Shown here: one piece after another, positions 36,042 through 48,900 of the stretch
How positions within the stretch are numbered: position 1 is the stretch's first letter
How the letters are laid out: every line of letters begins with the position of its first letter
Source of the DNA: Desmodus rotundus
Taxonomy: Eukaryota; Chordata; Mammalia; Chiroptera; Phyllostomidae
Reading direction: 5' to 3'
DNA length: 64,000 nucleotides
Assembly: GCF_022682495.2 (NCBI RefSeq)
Contig: NC_071393.1
Span: 103,558,304 to 103,622,303, forward strand
Notes under the pieces: generated by a model
The model's database searches: none
Seen by the model: the letters and a program-made list of their open reading frames with translations, nothing else
Told to the model about the DNA's origin: nothing
Translations under genes and position numbers: made by a program

Positions 36042-36700
36042 ATTAGGAGTTATTCGGTAACGAGATAATGGTGTCGGCTATGCTGTGCTCTTGAAGAACT
36101 GGAGAAATGCTTTTCCTAGGTGTAGCTTTTCCTAGGACTCTCAGTGTTCCTATGTGGTGTTATTAAAATAAACTAATCTGGGCTTGGGGAAATCTGTGAC
36201 TGGTCTTCTAGTCCCCTTCTCAATCATTTTAAAGCAGAAAATTAAATGGGTCTTGGAATCAGGAGTGTGGGGTGGGGCAGAAAGAGCCTCTTTGAGCCTG
36301 GATTGGGAGGACGCAAGCTCTTGGGAGAGTTTTGTTGAGGGGTATTAAATTGGCCTCAATATCTGGGAACCTGATAGAAAATCTGCAGGGTCCCTGATAC
36401 TGAATTTCAGGCTCATGAACCTGAGAAACATCACTGCCAATGGCAGACTAAATCACTTTTGGAGCTGTTCCTTGGCTATCCCCCAAACAGGCAGCAAAGC
36501 TTGACTAACCAGTAGGGCCTTAGTTGGGAATTCAAGGTGTTGGACTGGAGCTGTAGGATTCTAATATTTTTTTAAAATTGACCTTTTGTAGACCAAGCCA
36601 GTAAAGCACTACATTATAGATTTCTGGCTATACTATATTGTATATTCCTGTACTGTCTGAAGTATTTATAGCATGTATACATTACTTTAGAAATGAGAAA
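36042..36700. other. Intergenic, nothing recognised
   Basis: No supported feature apart from 'atttttttaaaattgac' A/T tracts. Confidence 0.4.
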
Positions 36701-36706
36701 AGAGAA

Positions 36707-36731
36707 TGTGTGTGTGTGTGTGTGTGTGTGT
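36707..36731. repeat. (TG)n microsatellite
   Basis: Uninterrupted TG dinucleotides, 12 units. Confidence 0.95.
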
Positions 36732-39451
36732 TTTAATCCATCTACACAGAAATTCCTATAGCGGGGTCTTATTCTTTGAGGTCAGATGATGTTAATATTC
36801 AACAAACAGCACAAACCAGAGCTGTATTATATCCAGAAAGTTCCGGAAAATGTGCCTCTGAATTCTACAGTATTTTAACAGCACCATTAAAAGCTATGAA
36901 TACAAAAGTAAGGTAATTCTGTTACATTCAATTACTTTCTTTCAAATAACCTTTTTATTAAAATATAACAAATTCAGAAAAGTGCACACATTATTAAGTG
37001 TACTTCTCTATGAATTATTACAAAGTGAACACACTCAGGTAACTGTACCCAAGAAAGAAAACAGCACCCCAGAAGCTATGTCTTGAGACACAACCCTCCT
37101 TTCCTTCTCCTTAAAGGAAAAGAGTAGAATTGCTGGTATGCATATGCAATCAAAAATAGCAGATAGTTATTCAAAGAGCAATATGTCTGTTCCCACTACA
37201 AATGTATATGAATTCCACCTGCTTCACATTTGCCAACACACAGAATTGTCAAGGCTTCTTAATTGTTGCCATTCTGGGGAATGTGTAAAGGTATCTCATT
37301 GTGGTTTTAATTTGTAGTTCCCTGATAACCAGTAGAGTTGAGCACATTTTTGTATGTCTGTTGAGCATTGGATAACCTCTTTTGTAAATTGTTTCAAATC
37401 TTTTGCCATTTTTTCTATTAGAATATCTTTTTCCTAATGATTTATAGATGTTTCTCATATTTTAAATATGAATCTTTTTTCAACTATGCAGAGTGCAAAT
37501 ATCTTTCTTACTCCTTTGCCTTTCCAATTTAATTCCCACCAACAAATTCCTTCAAGAATCTTCATCCCTTTAAATCTAGTTCCCCAAATTCTAGGCCCCA
37601 GAGATTCATAGGCATTCTGTCCTAACCCCCTCACTCTTACTTGCAAAATCTATTCATTCTGAAGCATTAGCATGACTAGAAGTTAATTCTTTTTGTCATT
37701 TTCAAAGATATTTTGGCCAAACATGAAGACATTTGCCTATTATCTTCTAGATGCTTTATTTTCTCTCACATTCAGGTACATAATCCACATGGAATTTATT
37801 TTAGTGTATGGTATTACATAGGGGAAGTCATGATTCATATATATGTATATTCCTCAGCACCAATTTTATCATAAATCAAGTATCCACGCATGTGCTAGTC
37901 TATTTCTGTATCATCTCTTCTGCTTGGTTGGTCTGTTTTCCTATTCTTTTGTCAATCTTGCGCTGTCTTAATCATGGTAACTTTGTAATAAGTACTGGTA
38001 CCTAGTGATGAAATCTCAATTTTTCTTCTCTAGGAATATCTTGGTTATTATTGGACCATGGCATTTCCATATAAATTTTAGAATCAGCCTATCAATTGCC
38101 ACAAGCCAGCTGAAATTTTGATTAGGATTTTGTTAAATTTGTAATTACTTTGTGGAAAATTGATTTATAATATTGATTCTCTGACCCATGAACATAGCAT
38201 TTCATTGCCTTTCTGTGTTTTATAGTCTTATGCACAGATATTTTGCATGTGTTTCACTGATTTTATTCTTAGGTGTGTGATGTTTCTGTAATAGGAATCA
38301 TTTAAAAGTTTTTATTTTCAAATTGCTTATTCATATAAAGAATAATTTGTGTAATTTGTAGTATATTGATTTTTTAATCCAACAACCTTACTAAAGTCAC
38401 TATGAAAATATTTCCAAACCCTTTGGACTATGTACACAATCACATTCATGTTCACATGTTTTATTTCTTCCTGTCTGCTTTAAAAATTCCTTTTCTTGCA
38501 TTTCTGCATTGGCTAGAATCTCCACTACAATTTTAAACATAAGTGGTAATAGCAAGCATCTTTGTCTCATTACTGATCTCAGGAATGTTGATTTCAGTAT
38601 TTCATCATTGTTTGCTATATATAGGGATGGGTAAAATTAGGTTATACTTTGAGTACCAGTTAATTCTTGCATGATTGTATTTACATTGCAACTGTAAGCC
38701 CACTTTTTTCCACCCATATAATTTTTTGTAGATAAATTCTTTTGATTACTAATTTGCAAAGTGGTATTTGTATCAATGGGTATTGAATTTAATGTTTTTC
38801 TGCTTTTATTGAGATTTTTGTTATGGTAAACTTCATTGATTTTCAAATATTTGACCAACTTTGCATTCTTAAACCTAATATGGTTGTGACATATTTTCCT
38901 TTTTATATATCACTGGGTTTGGATTTTTAATATTGTTAGGACTTTTAATATTAGTGTTTAGGATTTTTAGCATCTATGCTCATGAGAGACTGTTGTATAA
39001 TTTTCCTTTGTTGTAACGTCTTTGTTTTTGGCATCAGTTATATTGGCATCATAAAAGTATTGGGAATTTATTCTTCCCTTTCTATTCTGTATTTGTGAAA
39101 AATTGGTATTATTTCTTCCTTTAATGTTTCGGGGAATTAATCAAGGGAGTATTCTGAACCAAAGTTTTCTTCACAGTAAAGTCTTTAATTATGGACTGTT
39201 TTCATAAATATAAAATTGTTAATATTTCTATTTTATATCATTGTTATTGTTTTAATTTTTTGGAAGCATTTAATCTAATTTTTAAGTGTTGGCAAACAAT
39301 TGGTCATATTAACCTTTTCCTTTTTAATGTCTGTAGAACAAGTACAGAGTTCCCCTCTTCTTTTCTGACATCCGTTGTTTATGCTTCTTTTTTCTGGTCA
39401 GTTCTTGCCGAGGTCCATCAGTTTCATTAGTCTTTTCTGAAAACCAACCTT

Positions 39452-39842
39452 TTCTTTATTAAATTTATTGGGGGTATCATCTGTTAATTACATAGGTTTA
39501 AGTGTACAACTCTATGTGTGGTATACATGTGAATATTACAGTGTGTTCACCACCCAAAGTCAGATCTTGTTTCGTCACCATACATTTGACCCCCTTTATC
39601 GTTTGCTACCCCCATCACCTTCCCACTGTAATCACCATAATGTTGTCTGTGTCTATGAATTTTATTTGTCTGTCTTGTTTGTTCACTTGTTGCTTTCAGT
39701 TGTATAGACTACTCAGCCATAAGAAAAAATACTGCAATTTGCAACAACATGGATGGATATTGAGAATCTATCATGCTAAGCAAAACAAGTCAGAGAGAAA
39801 GTCAAGAACCATATAATTTCACTCATATGTGGGATATAAAAC
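39452..39842 (-). mobile_element. Younger L1 3' end with 5' inversion
   Basis: The left part (39452-39706) is antisense L1 3' UTR ('tttattgggggtatcatctg' to 'cacttgttgctttcagtt'). The right part (39706-39842) is the adjoining L1 segment in the opposite, sense orientation ('actactcagccataagaaaa' to 'cactcatatgtgggatataa'). In the L1 consensus, '...gtgggatataaaac' is directly followed by '(aac)tgaaagcaacaa...', so the two pieces are consecutive parts joined head to head. This is the signature of twin priming. The open frames here (39468-39816) are L1 shadows. Confidence 0.75.
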
Positions 39843-40155
39843 TTTTACTGAGCCTCTCTCCTGTATCTTATATTTTATTATTTTCCTTCTTTCCTTTCTA
39901 TGTTTATTTTGATGCTTTATTCTAATCTTTTAAAATGAGTAAATAACTGTTTTCACCTTTGCTTCTTTCCCAAAATATTTAAGGCTTTAAATTTTTCTCT
40001 ATGCATTATACTTTACCTGCAGCCCATTGGTTTTGATAAGCTATATTATAACCATTCAGTTCAAATATTTTCTAATTTCTATTGTAATATTTTTTACTTG
40101 AGTTACTTAGAAATTGTTTATTTCCAATTATAAGAAAATATTTTAGTAAACTTTT

Positions 40156-40179
40156 ATTAAGCTGGAATTCCAGCTTAAT
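40156..40179. repeat. Perfect 24-bp palindrome
   Basis: The half-site 'attaagctggaa' is followed at once by its exact reverse complement, centred on a GAATTC. It lies in the old antisense L1. Confidence 0.9.
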
Positions 40180-40334
40180 TCCACTAGTCACTGTACACAT
40201 TCTGAATAATTTTAAATTTTTGAAAACTGTTAGAACATTACACTCCAGCACATGATCAATTCTGTAACTTTCTATGTGAACTTGAAGTAAACATGTATCC
40301 TGTAGCTACATGTCACTACCATTTACTTTTATAT

Positions 40335-41650
40335 AATCTCCTTTATAGAAAAATCAAAATATTAAAATGTTCTGAGGATATGTCTTTACTGATTAAAGTT
40401 AAATATGTATTAACATGAAAATATTTACTAAATACTTCAGAATTTTAATAAAATTGGTGTCCACAAATTTCTTAATAATATTCAATATCTATAAATGTTC
40501 TTTTGATTAAAGCCATTAGTAATCACAAGGAAAATAATTTGACTTCATTGTTAGTAAAATTGCTAAAGCAGAAGAGAAAACATTTGAAATATAATGATAA
40601 CAATGTGTGGGGTTCTTTCCTATCAGATTTAGAAATAAATTACATCTAGAGGATTTTGCTAATCGTTTGGCTAACTAGTAGCATGCTTTAGACAACCCAG
40701 TTATAACAAACTTCTAAAAGATCCAAAAATATACTTTCAGAACACCTGTCTGAAATCCATCAAATATAAGAAAATTAGTTTGTGGTACATCCACAATATG
40801 TAGTTACACTTTCCACATACTATTGCCAAGGAGTCATTTTTGTTAACCTTACTGAGATAACCATGTTTTCTTTGGGATCACAGTTAAATATAATGGCTAA
40901 GAATTATGTTATAGATCTGCAGTATCTCAAGCTCTGCAGTGTCTTCGCAGAAGCAGCTACCTGACATCCTCAGAATTAAAGTAGAAAATTCTGGCTCACA
41001 ATTGGGAATCAAGGTGTAAAGCATTCCAAACTTGTAAACAGTCCAACTATAGAGGGTCATCTATATACTTTCCAATTTAAACTTTCTAAAGGACTGACTT
41101 CAGGGAATAGGTGTCATTCCATTTGAGTCTGCCTATTATATCCATATACTAAATTGCTAGAAAGCTTTTTTTTTTAAGAAAACTCAGCAATTATAAATTT
41201 ATCTAGTGTATGATTCAAATTTCAAAAGCATCCCTATGTTCCCAAGACATAAAGTAAAATGGATTTTTCTTCTGCCACATTTCTAGTATTGCTGAGAAAA
41301 ATGAAGATTTTAAAAATAGCTTAAATATTTTTACATGACCATAACCAAGTTCTCCAGGTAACAGATGTTCACCCAGCATTCACTGACATTCCCCATAAAT
41401 CTACTTCTGCTAATCTAAGTCAATAATTAGTATTCACCAAGATATGTAAGCTAAAAATCTTAGAAACTTCTGACTCCTTTTCTTCTTTGCCCTCCACACC
41501 CAATAAGCAACACAGTAAGTACTATTGGTTTAATCTTCCAAGTATTCCCAAAGTCCATCAACTCTTCTAGTGCAGGACTTCAACATCCAGATTAATGCAA
41601 TGGCCTGCCTTCTGCTTTCTTCTCCTCTTTCAACACATACATTCCTATCA
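40335..41650. other. AT-rich intergenic, nothing recognised
   Basis: No gene. It may contain more decayed L1, but no block was diagnostic. Confidence 0.35.
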
Positions 41651-41659
41651 GTCATCTTT

Positions 41660-42480
41660 TTAAAGAGTTGTTTGTGTCATTCACCTTCTTAATCATTAAT
41701 GGCTGGTTCTGTTATCTTTATGACAGGACTTAAAATTTTTAATAAGCTAACCCCACCCAAGTATTCCAGCTTCACGTGCCTGTTTTGACAGACCACACAC
41801 CCTGAGCTCTACTCACAGGGGTTTAGGGGTCCTCTCATCAGTTAATATACCAGTGACTCATGCACCATACCTTTACAAGTGTGAATCTCTTCAACCTGGA
41901 ATGCCCCTTTGCCTGCCTTATTTCCTGAAATGTTCCTTGCCATTGTAAAGTTCAGCTGAAATGTTACCTCCTTTTTTTGAAAACTTTAGAGGTAATAGAA
42001 CAAAATAGTTAATGCACTGGCTCTGGAAGCATGCAAGTACGGTTTCAATTCTGACTCCATTACTTTTTAGGTATATAACCTTGGCCAAGTTATCTAACGT
42101 CTCTGTGCCTCAGTTTCCCCACTTGCAAATGGGGATAATAGTAGTACTTAAGTCCCACAGTGAGGATTAAGTGCAATACGTTCTTAGCAAGATGCCTGAT
42201 ACTTAGTAGGTGTCTAGTAAAAAGTAACTTGAACAGCTTTATTTACCCGACCCCCTACTTCCCCACAAACTGTAACACCTGTTCCCCTTGGGCTCTTACA
42301 GCACCTGATTCCAAGCTACTATTACGGCACCTATACGGGCCTGTAATTTGTTGCATACATTAACTCTCACTAGACTAGTCTTGAGGGCAGGATCTTTGTA
42401 TTTATCTTAATATCCTAACTTCCAGTGCAGTGCCTGACAAAAAACCAGAATTTCAATGTTTGTCAGATGAAGAATGACTG
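41660..42480 (+). repeat. L2 LINE 3' region, split by a MIR
   Basis: The L2 3' order is present: 'cctggaatgcccctttgcct' and 'gttcagctgaaatgttacct' before the MIR, and 'cactagactagtcttgaggg' then 'cagtgcagtgcctgacaaa' after it, ending near 'agaatgactgaatgagtg'. The MIR at 41995-42225 interrupts it. Confidence 0.65.
41995..42225 (+). repeat. MIR SINE inside an L2
   Basis: Full MIR order: 'atagttaatgcactggctct', 'aaccttggccaagttatcta', 'ctgtgcctcagtttccccac', 'caaatggggataatagtagt', 'cctgatacttagtaggtgtc'. Confidence 0.85.
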
Positions 42481-42554
42481 AATGAGTGATCCCACATAGG
42501 ACTGGAAACACCTTAAAAAAAACTAGTAAAAGTGATAGGATTAAAAATCGTCAC

Positions 42555-42665
42555 AAATGTCTTTCTCCCCACAACAGTTGTACAAAGTCATATAATTAGT
42601 AAATAACAAAGTCAAGATGCACATCTGCTATTTGTACGATTCCACAGTCTTAGCTCTTAATCACA
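42555..42665 (-). repeat. MIR-like fragment, minus orientation
   Basis: The blocks 'aaagtcatataattagtaaa' and 'cacagtcttagctcttaatc' resemble the antisense MIR 5' half. Confidence 0.45.
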
Positions 42666-42676
42666 ACGGTATGTAC

Positions 42677-43328
42677 ACGAGGTCTGGAAAAAGCCCCGGC
42701 ATTAATAACGAGAATGATTTGCACGACATCGATGTAACCTGGCAGCCAAGGAGAGTGGACTGGAATGCACATGTGTGAAAAAGACTTCACTGTACTAGTC
42801 AGTGAGAGTGTAGACTCCAGAGTGAGCTTGTGTACTGCGTGGCCACTGCATTCAAGATGACTGAGCAGAGCAATAAATCTGCATCAAATTTTGCATTAAG
42901 CTTGAACATTCTTCCGTGGAAAATCTTGGATGATTCAGAAGGCCACAGTTCTAGGCAACTAGCAATCGGCAGCCTCATCACAACAATGCTCCTTGTGCAT
43001 CATGTCTTGTGCAGTATTTTTGCGAAGTATCAAATCACCCAGGCGACTCAGCCACTGCTACAGCTCAAATTTGGTGCCCGGCAACTTCTGGCTTTTCCCA
43101 AAACTAATTATCCCCTTTGAAAGGGAAGAGATTTCAAACCATCGATGAGATTCAGAAAATGCGACAGGGCAGCTGATGGTGATTGGGAGAACTGTGTGAG
43201 GTCCCAAGGTGCTGCTTTGAAGGGGACTGAGGTGTCATTGTCCTATGCATAATGTGTCTTGTATCTTCTTCAATAAACGTCTCTATTTTTCCTATTACAT
43301 GGCTGGATAACTTCTGGACGGACCTTGT
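42677..43328 (+). mobile_element. Mariner deletion derivative, copy 2
   Basis: Terminal inverted repeats are present: left 'acgaggtctggaaaaagccc', right (reverse-complemented) 'acaaggtccgtccagaagtt'. In sense orientation, N-terminal transposase sequence (about 42855-42945) is joined to the 'HH(N)NAPC' segment (about 42975-42995), where the second catalytic Asp codon has become Asn. Length (652 bp) and internal junction agree with copy 1 at 11301-11971, so both derive from the same internally deleted parent. The 96-codon frame 42830-43120 is a relic, not a gene. Confidence 0.85.
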
Positions 43329-43339
43329 ATGGTCACTGC

Positions 43340-44300
43340 ATGCTGGTAGCAATCAATGTGGGAGGATTTGACTCTCAGATATTCTCAGTTGGAGTCAGAT
43401 ATGACTTCTTCAGCTAATCTATTTCTGACATCACTACGAGCTCTTAATAGAAAGCCTGCATTTTCTTGCATTTAGAATTATATAATTTTAGCCCTAGGAG
43501 TGATAAGAGACCTAACAAGGAAACGGAGAATTGAGTAATTTGTCCATGTATATAGACTTCTAGTTCACATAAACTTTAACATGTATGAAATACAATCCAG
43601 ACACAGACTCCTTTCTCACACAAAGTCTATCCTACTTCATTTGTATTTTTATTTTGTGGCCTACAAAACAACTGCATTATCCTTTTTAATTTGAATCTTA
43701 TTAGTTAAAAATATCCTACTCAGTCCTTAATGGGCAGATTTCCACTCACACAATCAAGTTTCTCTGATGTTCTCTATCAATAATTAGCAACTATTCATAG
43801 TAGCAAGGAGATATATTATAGAAAAACATATGGTATTCATTTGAAATTTAATTCCTTCAAAATATAAGTTCCATGTTTTGGGCATAAACACTTTACCCAT
43901 CTCAATTCAGCTTTACTATTTTGCTCACTACAGTAAAAGAAAAACACACCAAAAAAGAGTTGTTTGTGAATGATTAAATTATGAATAATTTTTATTTAGA
44001 CTTTTAAAATTTTTACATGTTTTCTGTAATGACCATTTTCATCCCCCCAACTCTGTGCTACAGCCAAAGCTTGGTGGCTGAATGGGGTGAGGAAACCCTC
44101 CTCCTGAGTGGGGAGGGAAAAGCCCAATATGAGTAGTTAAGAGCTCACGTGGGGTTAGAAGGGTGTCACCCAAAGGACTGTATGTATGTGTGCGTACACT
44201 TAAATATATACATGTGTGGGCTGCATACACACATAACGCTCCCTAGCACTGTCCACTGAGGAGGAGTGGGGGCAGTGGCATCCCAATCATAATAAGCACA
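43340..44300. other. AT-rich intergenic, nothing recognised
   Basis: No supported feature. Confidence 0.4.
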
Positions 44301-44309
44301 TCTCACATA

Positions 44310-45275
44310 CAAATAGTGGCTTCTAAATACCAATTTCCACTAAAAGGTGTAAAAATGGCTGATTCCAGTACTGAGGCAGCAAGGCAAGTACAAAATAAGT
44401 TTGGAAAATCTGTGTGTTCAAAAGTAAAAAGTGCATTAAAAAATGATGACAATATGTCAAAAGGACACAAACGCCAGGTTGAAGGGAGCTCCCACTGACC
44501 AACTGTGGGACAATTAAGAGTCAAAAGAAATGACAGATAATCCATTGACTAGAAAATTATGAATCACTATTAATATTAATAAATTAAAAATTTTGATTAG
44601 GATCAAGATATATACATAGCTTCTAATTACCTCCCCACAAAATACTTAAAAGAGAGAAAAACAGTTAATTTACAGTGAAGGAGCCTGAAAGGTAGTACAC
44701 CTTAAGCAACTGATCAACCTGAACACCATCGGAAATGAGGCAAACTGAAACAGTACACTATCTGATAGGATGCAATGAGAACACAAAATTGCTTCTATAA
44801 TACCCCTGCCAAAAAAAGCACAACTGAATCTAATCATGAGTAAACAGATAAATCCAAATTTAAAGACAGATGCTTTACAAAATAACTGTCCTATAGCCTA
44901 CAAAAATGCCGAGGATAACTAAAGTCAAGGAAAAACTGAGGAACTGTTCCAGGATGAAAAAAAACAAGGGAGCCTACAACCTAAACATTTTTTTTTTATT
45001 TTGAGCTAATCCTTATTGGGACACTCAGTGAAAGTTGAATGTTGTCTGAGGATTAGACGGGAGTAACAAATCAATGTTAACTTCCTGATTTTGAAGTCAG
45101 ATCATGGTTACACAGGAGAACTTCTTTTTGGAAATACGAAAGTACTGAAGGGAGATGTGTCATCATGACAGCAACTTACTGTTAAAGTGGAAAATGTTTA
45201 TCTGCACAGTATTTACAACATTTCTGTACGTTCGAGATTGTATCAAGAAGTTTTTGTAAAAGGAGAATGGAGAAA
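44310..45275 (+). mobile_element. L1M 3' UTR
   Basis: The blocks 'ctaatcatgagtaaacagat' (about 44832), 'gtcaaggaaaaactgaggaa' (about 44924), 'aacaaatcaatgttaacttc' (about 45066) and 'ttacaacatttctgtacgtt' (about 45212) follow the order of an old L1 3' UTR. It sets a lower limit for the unrepetitive EXOC5 3' side. Confidence 0.65.
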
Positions 45276-45999
45276 ACCAATCCATCAATTATTCTTCTTA
45301 GAGTTGATAGAGCAATTCATGATATATAACTCTAAAAAAACATAACTTTAATTACTATGGACTTTGGACAACTCCTGTGTACATATATGTTCTTCAAAAC
45401 TGTTTTAATTTTGTGTCATTAATTCACTCAGAAATTTTTCTCACAAATAACCTTCAGGATCTCATTGAAGCATGTGCGTTCACACACACACGCTCTCTCT
45501 TTTCCTGTTAGGGTAGTGACATGTTCATAGGTGCTGTTGGGTAGAGAGAAGCTATGTGAATTCTATTCTTAAAATCAAACAAAAATGTAGGTAGTACTAT
45601 AAAAATAACATCTCCCCCATGTGGCAAAAATTAAAAATACATCCCACCGGAGAATCCTAACATAAAGGCACTTAGTAGTAGTATACCTTATCAAGTATTT
45701 TCACATAATTCCATGTGAATCCTCTAAATAGCACAGAGTATCTGCAAACAATATACTTAGAGGTAGTTTCACAGTTTTCTTTAGGTCAGCATTTTCCAGA
45801 TTCTATTTGGATAATATTCTCTATAGCAAAAGGCTGCAGATTTGATAGAACTGCCATAAGAAAACACCAGAGTTCAAAAGAACCAAATTTACCCACAGTA
45901 TAAAGATTAAAATGATAGGCAGGTAAAAAGAGATGGCCTCATTCAAAAGCACCTGCCTATTTAAGATAACAGGGACATCAAGAAAGCTTCCTACCTCTC

Positions 46000-48900
46000 C
46001 CAAGCTTAATCTAAAAAATTTGAAAGTCCACCACTGGAGATTAATTTCTTGGAGTTGGTTCCATCCAATCTTCGGCTTAGTTTATTAATATGGAGATACT
46101 CTGGAAGGAATAAGACATTTTCCTTCACTTAAAATTGCCAACGGTGAAAAGTCACTCATCTGAGATGTAAATGAAACAACTTATTCCATTTTTCTACCCC
46201 TATTCTTAACCCTCTATATTTCTCCCTATTAAGTCACTAGTCACTGATAATTGTTTTACTGACTTTCCAATGATTATAAAGGAATTTAAGTGGTTTCTGA
46301 AAGTAAACTTAATAACCAATTTGACTTTTAAATTAAAAGTGGCTCAGTTGGATACTGTCTCTTCCACACAGTAATATAAATATTAGTATCATGACTAAAA
46401 AGAATTATTGACAATTTTAATACATGTTGCACAGTACATATTAATATAGAAAAATACATGTTATCAGCAGCATAATGTTGACCATGTTCTAATCCATTCC
46501 ACCTGCTCAAATATTAGTGCAAATAATTATATATTTGTAATGCATCACTGCTGTCTAGCACAAATCTATGCCTTCTGGATAAATGACTTTCCTCTGAGAC
46601 TGTTTGCTGTTTGGAGTATGATGTGATATATTCATATTTAAATTGGCTTTGTATGGTGAGGCAGACTGCAACCTTCTAAACCACTTAGAAAATGAGTAAG
46701 TATCATTAATTACCTGTCTCTCCTCCCAAAAGTGATAGTACTCATAAGAACTGGTTTACTGTTACTTCCCAAATAATAGTGTTAAAGTATCTAGAACCTA
46801 GTTTAAAAATATCAATCTTGTTAAGCCCAGGGTTATCAGCCTAACTGCTTCAAATCACCAAATAAATCAATTACTCTCTAATGTATCAGGTTTCTGTCTC
46901 CAATACACTTGAGGGGTTGTTTCTCCTCTAAATTTGAAAGAGAAAGAACTGATCAGTGATAATAAAAGTTAGGAGTTAAGCAACTTTTAAAAAATTAGGC
47001 ATGCAATTTTTGATACATAAAAATGATTACCTATTGTTAATAAACTGAGTCCATTTTGCCTCACATTTACCCTCCTACATTTGCCATTTAAAAACTACCA
47101 ATGTGCTAAACAATTAATAGAATTGGCAAACTTATGACATTAAAATAGTCTGTTTTTGAAGGCAGAAATACTGATTTCTTCTTACCTTCCAAAGAGTTGT
47201 CATTTGCTCCCATGTTAGAAGATATGGTACAAAATACCTGGACTCTTTCTGTTATAAAATTCAGTAGAAACAATATTATGATTATGTAAAATAATAGTCA
47301 CTAAAGAGAACTTTTTGATGGAAATATTTCTATTAGGTACAAACTTAATATTCAATTAAAATTTCATGGCCACTTATAAAATTTTAAAAATCATATTTAA
47401 AAAGTATTGATCATACATTAGACACACTAAAAAAATCCAATAGCAAATTAGATACTGAAAGTGTGTATCAACTTCATAACCTAAACACTACAAAGAGAAC
47501 TGAACATTTGATGAAAAATTAGATTAAACAAAATTAATGAGTCTATCAAAAAAAAGGACCTATTCAATGTTACGTAAGAATTGTGCATTGAATATGTGCC
47601 AAGAGTTAGGTTTCAAGCTCAGCCTTTTACTAGCTATAGACCTTGAACAGATCTATTTAATATTTGTATGCTTTAGGTATTTCATCTGTCAAATGGATAT
47701 AATAGTACCCAACTCCTAGGGCTGTTTTGGAATCAAATGAGATAATACATGCAAAAGGCTTATTATTAGCACAGTGCATGGAACTTAAGTCAATAAATGT
47801 AGCTATAATTATCTTTTTATGCATCAAAATTTTAAATTCGCTCTTTTTACTTTACGTAGAATTATTTACTCTAACAATATGGACTGGTCTTTTCCTCCAA
47901 AGTACACATGTATTTCAGGACAGACTTTCTCAAACAAAAAGAAGTACTATAGGAACTGAATACAATTAAACTAAGCGGATGAAAGCACAGACTGTTTTGT
48001 GTACTGAATGCTCCCTTAGAAATCTCAGTCCAAATGGACAATATATGGGTAATATGCAGAATATTTTTACATTAAAAAAAGTTAAAACTCCCAGATGTGC
48101 GCTTTTTAAGTCACTAACAAATTATGCACTGAGTGAACCTTATTGTCACAGATACAGTTCAAGCATGCCTCAGGCACTGACTTACAAACACATAACTACC
48201 TTAAAGGGTCTTGTGGCATTTCAGGAACCAAAATCTCTTTATTTGGTTACTTATAAATATTCAAGATCACAGATGAGAAAAGGGAATTTTAAGGAAGCAG
48301 TATATTCTCCACTTTGAATCAGTCTAGTGGCTGATAATTCAATTAATTATTTTACTAAGACCCAGAAGGCTGACATTCAGATAGTGAAATATTTAAAATG
48401 AGAGAAAATGGCCTAAAATATACCACAAATTAACCTACTTGCAAATTAACCTTGTAATTAACCTATTAGAAGCTCTTATTAAAACAAGAAAAATGCTAGG
48501 GACTTGCAACCATGGTGATACCCATAAAACGAGGCTAATAAATAAGTTTCTTGGAATAGTCACATAGTCCACTGCTCCATCCAGCTGTTATTTCATAGCT
48601 CTTCACAAGGACTATATGTATCTATTCTGGTTAAGTGTCCTTCTCCAATGTCATAACTTATAAAAGCTAGACTTCCTTCTTAAACTTGTATTCTGTATTT
48701 CACTTTCTGTACCATTTTATGCAAACATAATACACTCAAGTTTTAGAAAAATAATTAATTTACAGCATTTTAGAGCACATTTTCAACTTCAACACATTAC
48801 CTAAATATTGTTGTTAGCTCATGTGGAACTGCAGAAAATTGCAAAGATTATCTTTACTCAAATGTTGGCTAAAGTTACTAATATACAAAGTTCCATTATT

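Larger units (their letters stand above)
36940..40330 (-). mobile_element. Old L1 (L1M type), antisense, interrupted by a younger L1
   Basis: Read on the plus strand this is the reverse of an L1 3' UTR and ORF2. Marker blocks are 'gtatctcattgtggttttaa' then 'tttgtagttccctgataacc' (about 37291-37330), 'agattttggccaaac'-like degenerate pieces, and 'ccattggttttgataagc' (about 40023-40041). It continues on both sides of the younger insertion at 39452-39842. Reading frames are broken throughout. Both outer ends are approximate. Confidence 0.7.

Noticed and set aside
39468..39816. Two plus-strand frames of 79 and 104 codons
   Set aside because: Antisense or sense L1 3' sequence of the inverted insertion.
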